Made by a program: the position numbers and the translations under genes. A stretch of DNA of 64,000 nt from Echinicola marina (GTDB lineage: Bacteria; Bacteroidota; Bacteroidia; Cytophagales; Cyclobacteriaceae), in contig NZ_CP080025.1 in assembly GCF_020463795.1 (NCBI RefSeq), positions 5,143,501-5,207,500 of the forward strand. The letters are read 5' to 3'. Shown here piece by piece: positions 46,335-56,900 of the stretch. The notes beneath the pieces were generated by a model. It saw only the letters and a list, made by a program, of their open reading frames with translations, had not been told where the DNA came from and searched no databases. Each line of letters starts with the position of its first letter. Positions within the stretch are counted from its first letter, which is position 1.

Positions 46335-47909
46335 ATGCCAAAGACGATTTTCAAATCATTCCTTTTTACCATTTTCATTTGTTTATTTGCCAGGGAAGTT
46401 TCCTCGCAAACATCACCGGAAAAGATCAACTTTGTCAGGCAGGGGGTGAAAAGACTGATTTTTGACGAAAACCAGGCCATTCCATTGTCCAGTCTTGACC
46501 CAAAGGCAATTGTTGGGTTTTCATCCATGTATCCCCGTAAGACATATAGTGAAATAGCTGCAGATCTTAATACTGAAGGAGAAACACTCATTGTCCAATC
46601 ACCACAAGAATCTGAAACCGCTGTTTGGTTTGGTGGTTTCAATCCCTTTGCTACCTATACCGTTGACTTGGAATCATGCTTAGGAAGTGGAGAAATTGGC
46701 TTTCAATTTTCGGATTCTAAAGACCAAAAACAATTCATCGTTAAAGTGGCCTATAAAGACAATATACTGACTGATGTAAAACTAAAAGTCACCATAAACC
46801 AGAAAACCATAACTGATCAGTCCATCGCAGTAAATAAAGAGGGGCCAAAAAACTTACAGGGTAAAATCATCCTGCAAATGCTTGGAAGCGGTTTGAACTT
46901 ATATATCCATGATCAGGGCTTACCCAAGGTGATCGGTCAGAGCGACTTTAACAACTTTATTGACTTAAGAAAAAAAGAGTATATTCATTCCCTTCAATCC
47001 CAGCTCTACCTTCACCTTATAAACGGACAGGTTCAAATCAAGAAGGTGGACATGGCATTGACCACTGGGGTTGGTTTAGCAGACATCAGGACCATCACCT
47101 ATGAAAATGGGGACCCAATGCTCGACCAAGGACGTCTTTGGTATACCATGTCCATTCGAGGACGGGCCCTTCCACATCATATCCAAGGCGTATTCAGCAT
47201 GGATCCAACTGTCTTCGACATAAAACTGGAAGGTGTTATCCTATTTGACCGTAAAGATGGCCTGCTTAGAAATGAGATAGCTTCCCATTTATTTTATGAC
47301 AGAAATGAGCAGATATGGAGAGGGCTGACCACAGGGTTCAGTGCTTATGCCTTTCCAGACAAAGAGAAAAAGCAATTACTGGCCATAGAAAGCAAAAGGG
47401 ACCCCCGGTTTGGTTTTTCAGTAATGGATGCTGTTCCATTTGGAATGGTAGGTGATATTGAAGATCCTCATATTCTATTTGATGAGGAAGTTAACAAGTG
47501 GCGAATGTTGACCTGTGAGAACCAAGGTCAAGGTTATAAAGCCATCGTTTTGGAATCTGACTATTGGAACAAGGGATATACCAGAATATCCGGACCAGTA
47601 GCACATAATTCTACAGGTACATCTATTCAAAAAATCGGCGACAGTCGTTATTGTTTCTCTGGTAGCTCAGAAAGGGAAATTTTTATTTACAGCTATCCAG
47701 ACCTCAAAGAAGTTGGTACTTTAAAAATGGATCTCCCACCTTGGGACAGTAATGCCGGCACCAGAGTATGGCCAAATATTGTCCAGTTGCCTGAAGGTTA
47801 TCCTTCCCCCTATATTGCATTAATGATGGACCGCTATAACTATCCCGGCCTTACCGGTCCTAACTGGACCTATGGTGCGCTATACCTGTATCATGCTTAC
47901 GATCAATAA
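46335..47909 (+). CDS. Secreted protein of unknown function, possible beta-propeller
   Basis: 524 residues with a signal peptide (FKSFLFTIFICLFAREVSSQ). I do not recognise a family. The first 220 residues look like a beta-sandwich (TAVWFGGFNPFATYTVDLES, GEIGFQFSDSKDQKQFIVKV). The rest has features of a five-bladed propeller as in furanosidases: IEDPHILFDEEVNKWRML, GYKAIVLESDYWNKGY and a late RVWPNIVQLPEGY. A carbohydrate-related role is a guess. It stands alone, with no PUL genes next to it. Confidence 0.75.
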   Translation: MPKTIFKSFLFTIFICLFAREVSSQTSPEKINFVRQGVKRLIFDENQAIPLSSLDPKAIVGFSSMYPRKTYSEIAADLNTEGETLIVQSPQESETAVWFGGFNPFATYTVDLESCLGSGEIGFQFSDSKDQKQFIVKVAYKDNILTDVKLKVTINQKTITDQSIAVNKEGPKNLQGKIILQMLGSGLNLYIHDQGLPKVIGQSDFNNFIDLRKKEYIHSLQSQLYLHLINGQVQIKKVDMALTTGVGLADIRTITYENGDPMLDQGRLWYTMSIRGRALPHHIQGVFSMDPTVFDIKLEGVILFDRKDGLLRNEIASHLFYDRNEQIWRGLTTGFSAYAFPDKEKKQLLAIESKRDPRFGFSVMDAVPFGMVGDIEDPHILFDEEVNKWRMLTCENQGQGYKAIVLESDYWNKGYTRISGPVAHNSTGTSIQKIGDSRYCFSGSSEREIFIYSYPDLKEVGTLKMDLPPWDSNAGTRVWPNIVQLPEGYPSPYIALMMDRYNYPGLTGPNWTYGALYLYHAYDQ

Positions 47910-48156
47910 CCAATATGCTAGATGAAAGCTTATTTGAAAATATTATTATCCTGAATATTGGGTAGTTTTATTGGATATTGAAAACGCTATTCCAAGAAAG
48001 GCTTGGATAAAAAAGGATGCTTTTGAGGTTTTACCATATGGATGGGATTTTGGTTTTTCAAGAATGGATTGTATGCATACCTTGATTTTGGAAGGTGATG
48101 CTTAGTGATACACATTTGCACCAAAATCCCCCACACCGCCAAAAAAAAAACAATAA

Positions 48157-49584
48157 TCAGACCTTAACCAATTTCCATTTACCCTTATTAAAAATCCAAC
48201 TGCTGACCACTGCATGTACAGAGTGTCCTACGGCGATGGCAATAAACACGCCATTGGCCCCCAAATCAAAATGGTGAGCAAGTATATAGGCCAAAGGAAG
48301 CTGAAAAAGCCACAATACACAGATATTGATAATGGTAGGTGTACGCGTATCCCCTGCCCCATTCAAAGACTGGCTCATGACCATCCCGTAAGCAAAAAAC
48401 ACATACCCTAAACAGATAATTCCTAAACCTCTACCTCCTATGGAAACCACCTCAGGATTCGCATTAAACCAACCGATAATCCAGTCTCCACCCAAGAAAA
48501 AGATCAAACCGCAGGAACCCAAAAAAACAGCAGTATAATGAGCTGCCTTCCATGCTGATGCTTCCGCCCGATAGGGATGTCCAGCACCCAAATTCTGGCC
48601 AACCAAGGTAGCTGCTGCATTCGAAAACCCCATAGCCGGCAATAATGCAAAAATAATCAAACGGATAGCTATGGTGAAGCCAGCCAAAGCCACGCTTCCA
48701 CTAATCGACACTATCCTCATAAGGATTATCCAGCTGGCAGATTCTATCAAAAACTGCCCCATTCCCCCTATGGCGATCTTAAGAATATTTTGTACCGTAT
48801 GCCATTTGAAGCGCATCACTTCCCAACGGAAATTGATGACTGCCTTCCCGCTGAGTAAAACAGACAGTTGGTACAATACCCCAATGGACCTGCCAATAGT
48901 AGTGGCCCAGGCAGCCCCTTCCAATCCAAGCTCAGGGAAAAAACCTATCCCAAATATCAAAAGCGGATCGAGAAGTATATTGATGCCATTTGCCAACCAA
49001 AGTGTTCGCATGGCTATTACTGCATTGCCCGCCCCACGAAAAACCCCATTGATCAAAAAAAGGAGCATGATACTGATATTACCCGCAAAGATAATTTGGG
49101 TATAACGATAGCCATTTTCAACCAAATCAGCTTCTCCCCCCATCAATTGAAGTAACTCCTTGGCAAAATAAAGTCCCAGCACACCAACCACTACGGCCAA
49201 GACAGCACAAATACTGATTGCTTGAAAGGCAGCTTCTGAGGCAGCTTCTCTATTTTTCTCCCCTATCCTACGGGCCACTACCGCCGTAGCAGCCATACTC
49301 AAGCCAATAGCCACTGAATATACGATAGTTAAAACAGACTCGGTAAGCCCCACCGTGGCCACAGCCTGTACCCCCAGCTTGCCTACAAAGAAAATGTCCA
49401 CCACCGCAAAGAGCGATTCCATTAACATTTCTAAAATCATCGGTATGGACAGGTAAAATATGGCCTTCCGAATACTACCAATAGTGTAATCTTCCTCTAC
49501 GCCACTAAGGGCATTTTTTATATGCTCGATGATGCGCTTTAAAGTCATGGTTTTTCTGATATGTTCCATAGTAAAAAAATCCAC
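48157..49584 (-). CDS. MATE-family efflux transporter
   Basis: 475 residues with twelve predicted membrane helices in two related halves. The start of the first half (AIFYLSIPMILEMLMESLFAVVDIFFVGKLG) and VATVGLTESVLTIVYSVAIGLSMAATAVVARRIGEKN show the MATE signature; SMAATAVVARRIGEKN and SNAAATLVGQNLGAGHP are the paired motifs. Na+ or H+ coupled export of cationic drugs or metabolites is the usual activity. The true start may be a few codons later (MTLKRIIEH). It points against the unknown secreted gene, and nothing adjacent gives a substrate. A residue-like stretch at 47971-48105 lies between the two. Confidence 0.93.
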   Translation of the reverse strand: MDFFTMEHIRKTMTLKRIIEHIKNALSGVEEDYTIGSIRKAIFYLSIPMILEMLMESLFAVVDIFFVGKLGVQAVATVGLTESVLTIVYSVAIGLSMAATAVVARRIGEKNREAASEAAFQAISICAVLAVVVGVLGLYFAKELLQLMGGEADLVENGYRYTQIIFAGNISIMLLFLINGVFRGAGNAVIAMRTLWLANGINILLDPLLIFGIGFFPELGLEGAAWATTIGRSIGVLYQLSVLLSGKAVINFRWEVMRFKWHTVQNILKIAIGGMGQFLIESASWIILMRIVSISGSVALAGFTIAIRLIIFALLPAMGFSNAAATLVGQNLGAGHPYRAEASAWKAAHYTAVFLGSCGLIFFLGGDWIIGWFNANPEVVSIGGRGLGIICLGYVFFAYGMVMSQSLNGAGDTRTPTIINICVLWLFQLPLAYILAHHFDLGANGVFIAIAVGHSVHAVVSSWIFNKGKWKLVKV

Positions 49585-49711
49585 TCCTAAATGGAGTAGA
49601 GAAATGGACCTCTTGCGAGGTTTATATTCCCGGTATTGAAAAATTATGACTTCATAAGACCCTAAATTTGGGAAATGAAAAGAAGAGAAACAATAGATTC
49701 ATGATTTTTGA

Positions 49712-50203
49712 TCAAAAAAGTGAAGCGGAAAAGTATTTTACTTCAGAAACATCCGGACATTTCTCCAATAATTCCTGATTTGTTACTTTCAACTTTGGGT
49801 GGACAAAATCCGGTAAAATTTCCGCAAGAGGAATCAAAACAAACTTTCGACCTGACATCATGGGATGAGGCACATTCAACCTTTCCGTATCAATCACCTG
49901 ATCACCAAAATAAATAATATCAATATCCATCGTCCTATTCCCCCACTTGATGTCGCGTTCCCGTCCAAGTTGGTTTTCTATAGCCAAAACAATATCCAAT
50001 ACCTCCTCTGCAGGTTTGTCAGTAGAAAACAATACAGCCATATTAAGGTAATCACCCGAAGACTTCCCGCCCCAAGCCGCAGTTTCATAAATTCCAGACA
50101 GTTTAATGATCTCAAACTGTCTGCCCAACTCCAAAACAGCTTCCTTCAATAGCGCCTCCCTATCAGCTAAATTCCCTCCAATCAATAAAACTACTTTCTC
50201 CAT
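49712..50203 (-). CDS. folK: 2-amino-4-hydroxy-6-hydroxymethyldihydropteridine pyrophosphokinase
   Basis: 163 residues from the ATG at 50203 (MEKVVLLIGGNLADREALL). The open frame runs back to 50266, but those 21 residues are not part of the family. The HPPK signatures are GGNLADRE, ETAAWGGKSSGDYLNMAVLF and LGRERDIKWGNRTMDIDIIYFGD, followed by LNVPHPMMSGRKFVLIPLAE. It transfers pyrophosphate from ATP to the pterin in folate synthesis. It is divergent from sppA, with an 80-bp shared upstream region. Confidence 0.94.
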   Translation of the reverse strand: MEKVVLLIGGNLADREALLKEAVLELGRQFEIIKLSGIYETAAWGGKSSGDYLNMAVLFSTDKPAEEVLDIVLAIENQLGRERDIKWGNRTMDIDIIYFGDQVIDTERLNVPHPMMSGRKFVLIPLAEILPDFVHPKLKVTNQELLEKCPDVSEVKYFSASLF

Positions 50204-50283
50204 AAGTGGGTTAATTTCAAAGTTCAAAACTAACAGAAATAAGAAAAAAGACTTAATTTCGGACATTACAAAAAAGTATTTAT

Positions 50284-52041
50284 ATGAAATTTTTAAGCAA
50301 TGTATTCGCTGTATTAATAGGCTTATTTATCTTTTCCCTGTTTGGATTCTTTTTTCTTGCAGGACTAATAAGCCTTACAACTGCTGAGGACAAAGTGGCC
50401 ATTGAGGACAATACCCTACTGCATATGAACCTTAATAATGTTGTTCTGATGGAGCGCACCGCTGATGACAATATGAATCTGTCAAGTTTCGGTTTGGTCC
50501 CTACTGCCAATAAAATTGGCTTGACTAATTTGAAAACGGCCATTAAAACAGCAAAAAACAATGACAAAATAAAAGGAATTTATTTGGAGGCTGGCAGTGT
50601 CATGGCCAATCCAGCAATGCTCCTCGAGTTAAGAAATTCGTTGGACGACTTTAAGTCTTCTGGAAAATTCATCATTGCCTACTCAGAATATTTTTCGGAA
50701 AACGGATATTTTCTTTCTAGCATTGCGGATGAGCTTTATATGAACCCAATGGGGGGATTAGAGTTTAATGGACTTTCATCTGAAGCTTTATTCTTTAAAG
50801 GTTTATTGGAAAAACTGGAAATTGAACCGGTGATCTTCAGAGTTGGAGAATACAAAAGTGCTGTGGAGCCATTTATTCTTGATCAAATGAGTGAGGCCAA
50901 CAGAAAACAAACTGAAGAATTTTTGGGGGATATCAACCAATTTGCCATCAAAACCATTTCAGAAAGCCGAGATATCAACCTTGAAGAGCTTCAGAACATC
51001 AATGAACAGATGCTGATCAGAAAACCTCAAGATGCAGTTGATTTGGGGCTAATAGATGGCATATGGTATGATGATCAAGTCAAGGACCTATTAAGGGAAA
51101 AGATGGGAATTGCTGAAAATGGTAAAATAAAAACCATCAATATTACCGGCATCAATACCACTGCAAAAACCGAAAACATCACCGCCTCGGACCGAGTGGC
51201 AGTGATCATCGCTCAAGGAGAAATTGTCAGCGGAAAAGTAGAAAATGCGTTAAGCTCAGAAATTATAGCCAAAGAAATCAAAGATGCCAGACTCGATGAC
51301 AATATCAAAGCCATCGTCTTGAGGGTAAATTCTCCCGGAGGATCAATATTGGCCTCTGATGTTATCTGGAGGGAAATGAATGAGGCCAAGAAAGTAAAGC
51401 CAGTAATTGCCTCCATGTCTGAGCTAGCCGCCTCTGGAGGCTATTATATTTCTGCTCCAGCGGATACCATCGTGGCCCAACCCAATACCATTACAGGTTC
51501 TATTGGAATTTTTGGCATGTGGTTCAATGCCAAAGGTCTGCTTAATAATAAACTGGGAATTACCACTGACGTAGCCAAAACAGGAGAATTCTCAGACTTT
51601 ATGAACCCTACAAGGGCCTTGACGGAAGTAGAGAAAAACATTATCCAAAACCAAATTGAAGACGGTTATGACACCTTTATCCAAAGGGTTGCGGATGGCC
51701 GAGAGATGAGTAAAGAGGCTGTTTTGGAAGTTGCCAGTGGCCGGGTTTGGAGCGGAGTGCAAGCCAAAGAAAAAGGCTTGGTAGATGTATTGGGAGGCTT
51801 GGAAGATGCCATTGAAATTGCTGCTACCAAAGCCAATATTGAAGACGAATACCGTGTATTATACTTCCCGAAACAAAAGAACTTTATAGAACAAATCATG
51901 AGTGAACTAGGAACGGATATTGAAGCCAAATACATGAATTACCGTTTTGGGGAAAGCTATCAAATGTTCCAGCAAATTGAGAAGGTCAAAGATATGCAAG
52001 GCGTGATGGCACGAATGCCCTTTGATGTGATAATCGAATAA
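50284..52041 (+). CDS. sppA: Signal peptide peptidase SppA (protease IV type, 67K form)
   Basis: 585 residues, the long double-domain form. One N-terminal membrane anchor (LIGLFIFSLFGFFFLAGLIS). The first domain carries the general-base Lys in RVGEYKSAVEPF; the second carries LRVNSPGGSILASD and the nucleophile Ser in MSELAASGGYYISAPAD, with TITGSIGIFG following. It cleaves leftover signal peptides in the inner membrane. The gene faces folK and is followed by a terminator. Confidence 0.95.
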   Translation: MKFLSNVFAVLIGLFIFSLFGFFFLAGLISLTTAEDKVAIEDNTLLHMNLNNVVLMERTADDNMNLSSFGLVPTANKIGLTNLKTAIKTAKNNDKIKGIYLEAGSVMANPAMLLELRNSLDDFKSSGKFIIAYSEYFSENGYFLSSIADELYMNPMGGLEFNGLSSEALFFKGLLEKLEIEPVIFRVGEYKSAVEPFILDQMSEANRKQTEEFLGDINQFAIKTISESRDINLEELQNINEQMLIRKPQDAVDLGLIDGIWYDDQVKDLLREKMGIAENGKIKTINITGINTTAKTENITASDRVAVIIAQGEIVSGKVENALSSEIIAKEIKDARLDDNIKAIVLRVNSPGGSILASDVIWREMNEAKKVKPVIASMSELAASGGYYISAPADTIVAQPNTITGSIGIFGMWFNAKGLLNNKLGITTDVAKTGEFSDFMNPTRALTEVEKNIIQNQIEDGYDTFIQRVADGREMSKEAVLEVASGRVWSGVQAKEKGLVDVLGGLEDAIEIAATKANIEDEYRVLYFPKQKNFIEQIMSELGTDIEAKYMNYRFGESYQMFQQIEKVKDMQGVMARMPFDVIIE

Positions 52042-52063
52042 AGACCAGTCATCGGATTAAAGG

Positions 52064-52087
52064 AGGAGCATTTTTTAAGGTGCTCCT
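52064..52087 (+). terminator. Terminator of sppA
   Basis: AGGAGCA (52064-52070) pairs with TGCTCCT (52081-52087), followed by eight T. Confidence 0.85.
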
Positions 52088-52416
52088 TTTTTTTTGAATA
52101 GTGTAATATAATTTTTCTCCTATGTCCAGAATTGCACCAAAAAGGATTAATATTCCAAATATCAACTCAAATAACAAAGGATTCCCTTAGTAATGGCCAT
52201 ATAAACCAATGAGTAATAAATTTACGAATGCGAAAGCAGATTCACATATTTTATTAAATGACGTCCAAAAACGCAGTTACTGGGAACATATGCTTATTAA
52301 AGTCCTCTAAATGGCAAATTTCAGGACTAAACTTTCTATGTTAATTCTCGAAACAATTGCTCTAAGTCATCAAAATCACGATTTCCTCTTTGCTCTTATA
52401 CAAACTAGCACAAAAA
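52088..52416. other. Gene-free spacer between convergent transcripts
   Basis: No frame above chance size on either strand, and no repeat recognised. It separates the sppA terminator from that of the RND operon. Confidence 0.4.
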
Positions 52417-52440
52417 AAGGGCTGCCCATGGACAGCCCTT
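52417..52440 (-). terminator. Terminator of the RND efflux operon
   Basis: AAGGGCTG (52417-52424) pairs with CAGCCCTT (52433-52440) around an 8-nt loop; on the minus strand a run of T follows. Confidence 0.85.
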
Positions 52441-52485
52441 CAACTAACTCACTTATCATTTAATTATCAGGAAATTTCTTTGGTA

Positions 52486-53928
52486 TTATTGGCTCATAGA
52501 ACCTCCCAATGCCCTATAAAGGTTAACTATACTTTTCAGCTTTTGGGTTTTTAACCCAACATAATCCAATTCAGCCTCCAAAGCCCTATTTTGGGAATTG
52601 ATTACATCCAAATAATTGGCATAACCAACAGAAAACATCGTATTGGCATTGGAAATCGACCTTCTCAGTACCAAAACTTCATCCGTTTTAAGTGTCAATT
52701 GCTCATCGAGAGTAGAATAAACATTTACCATATCCAAGACTTCCAAATACGCATTCAATACCGTTTGCTCATAGTCTAAAAAGGCAATCTTTTGCGAGGC
52801 TTTTGCCTGCTCAAAAGAAGCTTTTATTCTACCCTTATTGAAGATAGGTGCCATTAAGTTGGCCCCTGCTTCATAAAAGGTAGATGCTGGACTTAGAAAC
52901 AATTTACTAATGTCAAAAGCATTAAAGCCTACTCCACCGACCAGATTTAAAGAAGGGAAAAATGCCGCCCTGGCCACTTTTACATCGGCCTTTGAAGCTT
53001 CCAGCTCCATCTCTGCCTGTCTAATATCTGGCCTTCGTTGAAGCAAATCCGCTGGTATACCAATTTGGATAATCTCAGGGACAAAGTCCACCTGAGACAA
53101 AGTAGTCCTCTGCAATCCATCCTCATAAGTCCCCAACAAGCTCATTAAGGCTATTTCAACGGATCTTAACTCCCTTTTCTTTTGTACTAATAGGGATTTT
53201 GAATTCAGCAATTGGGCCTCAAACTGGTCTACTGCTAGCTGGGTTTCCTTTCCTGATTCCTTAAGGTCTTTGGAAAGTTTAAATGCTGTCTCCTGATAAG
53301 CAATATTCTTGGATAGAATGATAACCTCTTCATCCAAACCTACCATTTCATAATACAACTTAGCTACATTGGCAATCAGCTGAGTCTTGACCATATTGGC
53401 CGCCTGCTCAGTAGCCAGCCAGCGTGCCATTGCTGCCTTTTTTCTATTGGAAAATTTACCCCAAATATCCAATTCCCAAGCAAACTGGGCACCAAGTACG
53501 AAATCCTTATAGGGAGATGGTATTTTTTGGTCCTCAGAAAGATTATCAGAAAAATTGGTATCATAATTCCCCACTCCATCCATGGTATAATCTCCAAATT
53601 TTTTCTGCCTTGCTCCAACTATAGCGCTGATTTCAGGTAACACACCTAGCTTCCCTACTTTCATCTGGGAATTGGCGATGCGAATTCTTTCTAAAGTCTT
53701 TAAGACATCTTGGTTATTTTCAATTGCTTTTGAAATCAATCGCTTTAAACGCTCATCTTCAAAAAACATCCTCCAATGCTCTTCAGCCAAGGTTTCCACC
53801 GAATCCTGGATTACACCGTAATCATCCGGAATAGTCAATTCTTGATCTTGGGCGATCTCACCAGTTTTACAGGACCAGGCCAGCAATAAGGTAAAAAGAC
53901 CGCTAAATATTACTCTTTTATTCATCAT
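52486..53928 (-). CDS. Outer membrane efflux channel (TolC/OprM-type lipoprotein)
   Basis: 480 residues with lipoprotein signal (LLLAWSCKTGEI, mature Cys about 20). Two repeats of the outer membrane efflux domain are seen: LISKAIENNQDVLKTLERIRIANSQ, GVLPEISAIVGARQ, FAWELDIWGKFSNRKKAAMARW; then IPADLLQRRPDIRQAEMELE, FFPSLNLVGGVGFNAF and YANYLDVINSQNRALEAELD. It is the channel of the tripartite pump. Its ATG overlaps the stop of the RND gene by four bases. Confidence 0.95.
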   Translation of the reverse strand: MMNKRVIFSGLFTLLLAWSCKTGEIAQDQELTIPDDYGVIQDSVETLAEEHWRMFFEDERLKRLISKAIENNQDVLKTLERIRIANSQMKVGKLGVLPEISAIVGARQKKFGDYTMDGVGNYDTNFSDNLSEDQKIPSPYKDFVLGAQFAWELDIWGKFSNRKKAAMARWLATEQAANMVKTQLIANVAKLYYEMVGLDEEVIILSKNIAYQETAFKLSKDLKESGKETQLAVDQFEAQLLNSKSLLVQKKRELRSVEIALMSLLGTYEDGLQRTTLSQVDFVPEIIQIGIPADLLQRRPDIRQAEMELEASKADVKVARAAFFPSLNLVGGVGFNAFDISKLFLSPASTFYEAGANLMAPIFNKGRIKASFEQAKASQKIAFLDYEQTVLNAYLEVLDMVNVYSTLDEQLTLKTDEVLVLRRSISNANTMFSVGYANYLDVINSQNRALEAELDYVGLKTQKLKSIVNLYRALGGSMSQ

Positions 53929-56900
53929 GCTTTTTCTGCTGCTTTTTCTATTGGTTCTTCTGACTTTTTCTTAAAATGTGTACCGATTGATTCAAAGACC
54001 ACATATAGACCTGGAATCAAGAAAACGCCCACTACGGTACCTATAAACATCCCACCAGCTGCAGCGGTACCAATAGTACGGTTACCAATGGCGCCTGCTC
54101 CCGTGGCAATTGTTAAAGGAATCAAACCACAAACAAAAGCAAAAGAAGTCATCAAAATAGGACGTAATCTCTCCACTCCACCTCTAATAGCTGACTCGAT
54201 AATTCCCAAGCCTCTATTTCTGTTCTGAATGGCTATTTCAATAATCAGAATGGCATTTTTACCCAATAGACCAATCAACATCACCAAGGATACTTGGGCA
54301 TAGATATTGTTCTCCAAACCTGTCAATTTCAACAATAGGAAAGCACCAAAAATACCTGCAGGAAGGGATAAAATCACCGGCATAGGCAACATATAGCTTT
54401 CATACTGGGCGGCCAATAATAAGTACACAAAAACCAAACAAATAGCGAAAATATACAGGGCTTGATTTCCTGATGCAATCTGCTCTCGGGTAATGCCTGA
54501 CCAATCAATATCAAAACCTCTTGGTAGGAACTCCAAGGCTGTAGCTTCCACTGCTTGGATAGCATCTCCACTACTAAAACCAGGCGCCGCTTCGCCATTG
54601 ATCATCGCGGAAGTGTACATATTGTACCTGGTCAACTGCTCCGGTCCATACACCCGCTCCAAGGTCACAAAGTTGGAATAAGGCACCATATCTCCATGGG
54701 AGCTCTTGGCATACATCTTTAGCAGGGATTCAGGATTGGTCCTGTATTCAGGTGCTGCTTGGATCATCACTTTGTACATCTGTCCAAAGCGGATAAAGTT
54801 CGAAGCATAGAAACTACCGATAAAACTCTGCAGCGTCTCCATGGCTTCCTCTACTGAAACCCCTAATTTAGAGGCCTTATCATGATCTACATGAAGAATA
54901 TACTGAGGGAAATTTGGATCAAAGTTGGTAAATACACCATTTAGCTCTGGTTTTTCATTCAATGCAGCCACAAAGTCCTGGGTAGTTTTGGCTGTAATAC
55001 CCAGCGGCCCACCAGTTTTATCCAATAGCCTCATCTCAAAGCCAGAAGCATTACCAAAACCAGGTACACTTGGAGGAGGGAAAAACTGAATTTCTGCACC
55101 TGTAATATGGCTCACCCTACCTTCATATTCACGAATTAGCTCAGCCACACTCATGTCCCTGTCTTCCCAAGCTACCAAGTTGATCATCCCCATACCATAG
55201 GATGCTCCGGCTGTTTCTGTAAGCAAACTATAACCCGCAAGGGTGGAAATGGTTTCTACCTCATCCAAAGGCAATAAAGCTGCTTGAACATCATCCAAAA
55301 TCACTTTGGTTCGTTCCACTGTTGCTCCTGGAGGAGTGGTAACATTCACATAGATCATACCCTGGTCTTCTGTTGGAATGAACCCAGTAGGCAGGACACT
55401 GTTGATGCCAAAAGTGGCCAAAAAGAATACTGCCAAAATTCCGAAGGTAATTGACTTCCTCCCCACAATGGCCTTAAGTACACCGGCGTATTTCCCTGAA
55501 AGTTTATCATATCGGCTATTGAAACCATCGAAGAACTTCTGCATAAAACCTTTGGGCTTGCCCTCTTCATGATGATTGGGCTTCAATAACAAACTACAAA
55601 GTGCTGGTGAGAGTGTAAGTGCATTCACCCCGGAAATCACAATAGCAATCGCCAGGGTCAAGGAGAACTGTCTGTAGAAAATACCAACAGGACCTGACAT
55701 AAAGCCAACAGGAATAAATACTGCTGACATTACCATGGTAATGGCTATAATTGCTCCGCCTATTTCCTTCATCGCAGAAATGGTCGCATCCTTGGCACTC
55801 ATTTTATCCTCATGCATCTTCACATGGACCGCCTCTACCACTACAATGGCATTATCAACCACAATACCAATCGCCAGCACCAGTGCAAATAAAGTCAATA
55901 GGTTAATAGAGAATCCAAATAGATCCATAAAGAAGAAGGTACCAATCAATGAAACCGGTACAGCAATGGCTGGAATCAAAGTAGATCTAAAATCCTGGAG
56001 GAAGATAAACACCACTATGGACACCAGAATAAAGGCCTCAAGCAAGGTCTTGATTACCCCCGCAATCGAAGCATCCAGAAATCTTGAAACATCATAAGAA
56101 ACATTATAGGTCATGCCTGGAGGAAATGAACTTCCCTTCAACTCCTCCATTTTCGCCTTGATGGCATTGATGACATCACGGGCATTGGAACCAGGACGCT
56201 GCTTGATCATAATAGAGGCTGATGGACTCCCATCAGTTATAGAAACCATATTATAATCTTCCGAATCAAATTCTACCTCGGCAACATCTTTGATTTTCAG
56301 TAATGAACCATCAGGAAGCGCTTTAATGGTAATATTTTCATAATCCTCTTCCTTATTGAACTTTCCTGTATAACGAAGGACATATTGCAGCATCTGGGGA
56401 TCTTTGTCTGAACTGATGCCTGATTTTCCGGGTGCAGCTTCCACATTTTGGCTTCTGATAGCATCCGTGATGTCTTGTGGAGAAATATCATATGCCACCA
56501 TTCTGTCAGGATTCATCCAGATTCTCATGGCATAATCCCTTACCCCCATTATTTCACAAAAACCAACACCATCAATCCGCTTCAATTCCTTCAACACATT
56601 GATGTCGGCAAAATTATAAACAAACTTTTCATCTTGGGTGGAATCAGAACTCATCAAATTGAGGTAAAGCAACATACTGTTCACCTCTTTTTCTGTCATT
56701 ACACCCGCTCTAATAACTTCCTCAGGAAGTTCATCTATCACCGTAGAGACCCTGTTCTGCACATTCACCGCTGCTTGGTCGGGATCTGTGCCTACCTTAA
56801 ATACTACCGTGATCACCGTCACACCGTCATTGGTATTTACGGAATTCATATAAGTCATCCCCGGAACACCATTAATGGCTCTTTCCAAAGGAGTGGCCAC

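Noticed and set aside
47971-48105. An open stretch translating as ENAIPRKAWIKKDAF and VLPYGWDFGFSRMD before the MATE gene.
   Set aside because: It reads like protein but has no start codon and a stop just upstream. It could be a gene remnant; the evidence is too thin for a feature.
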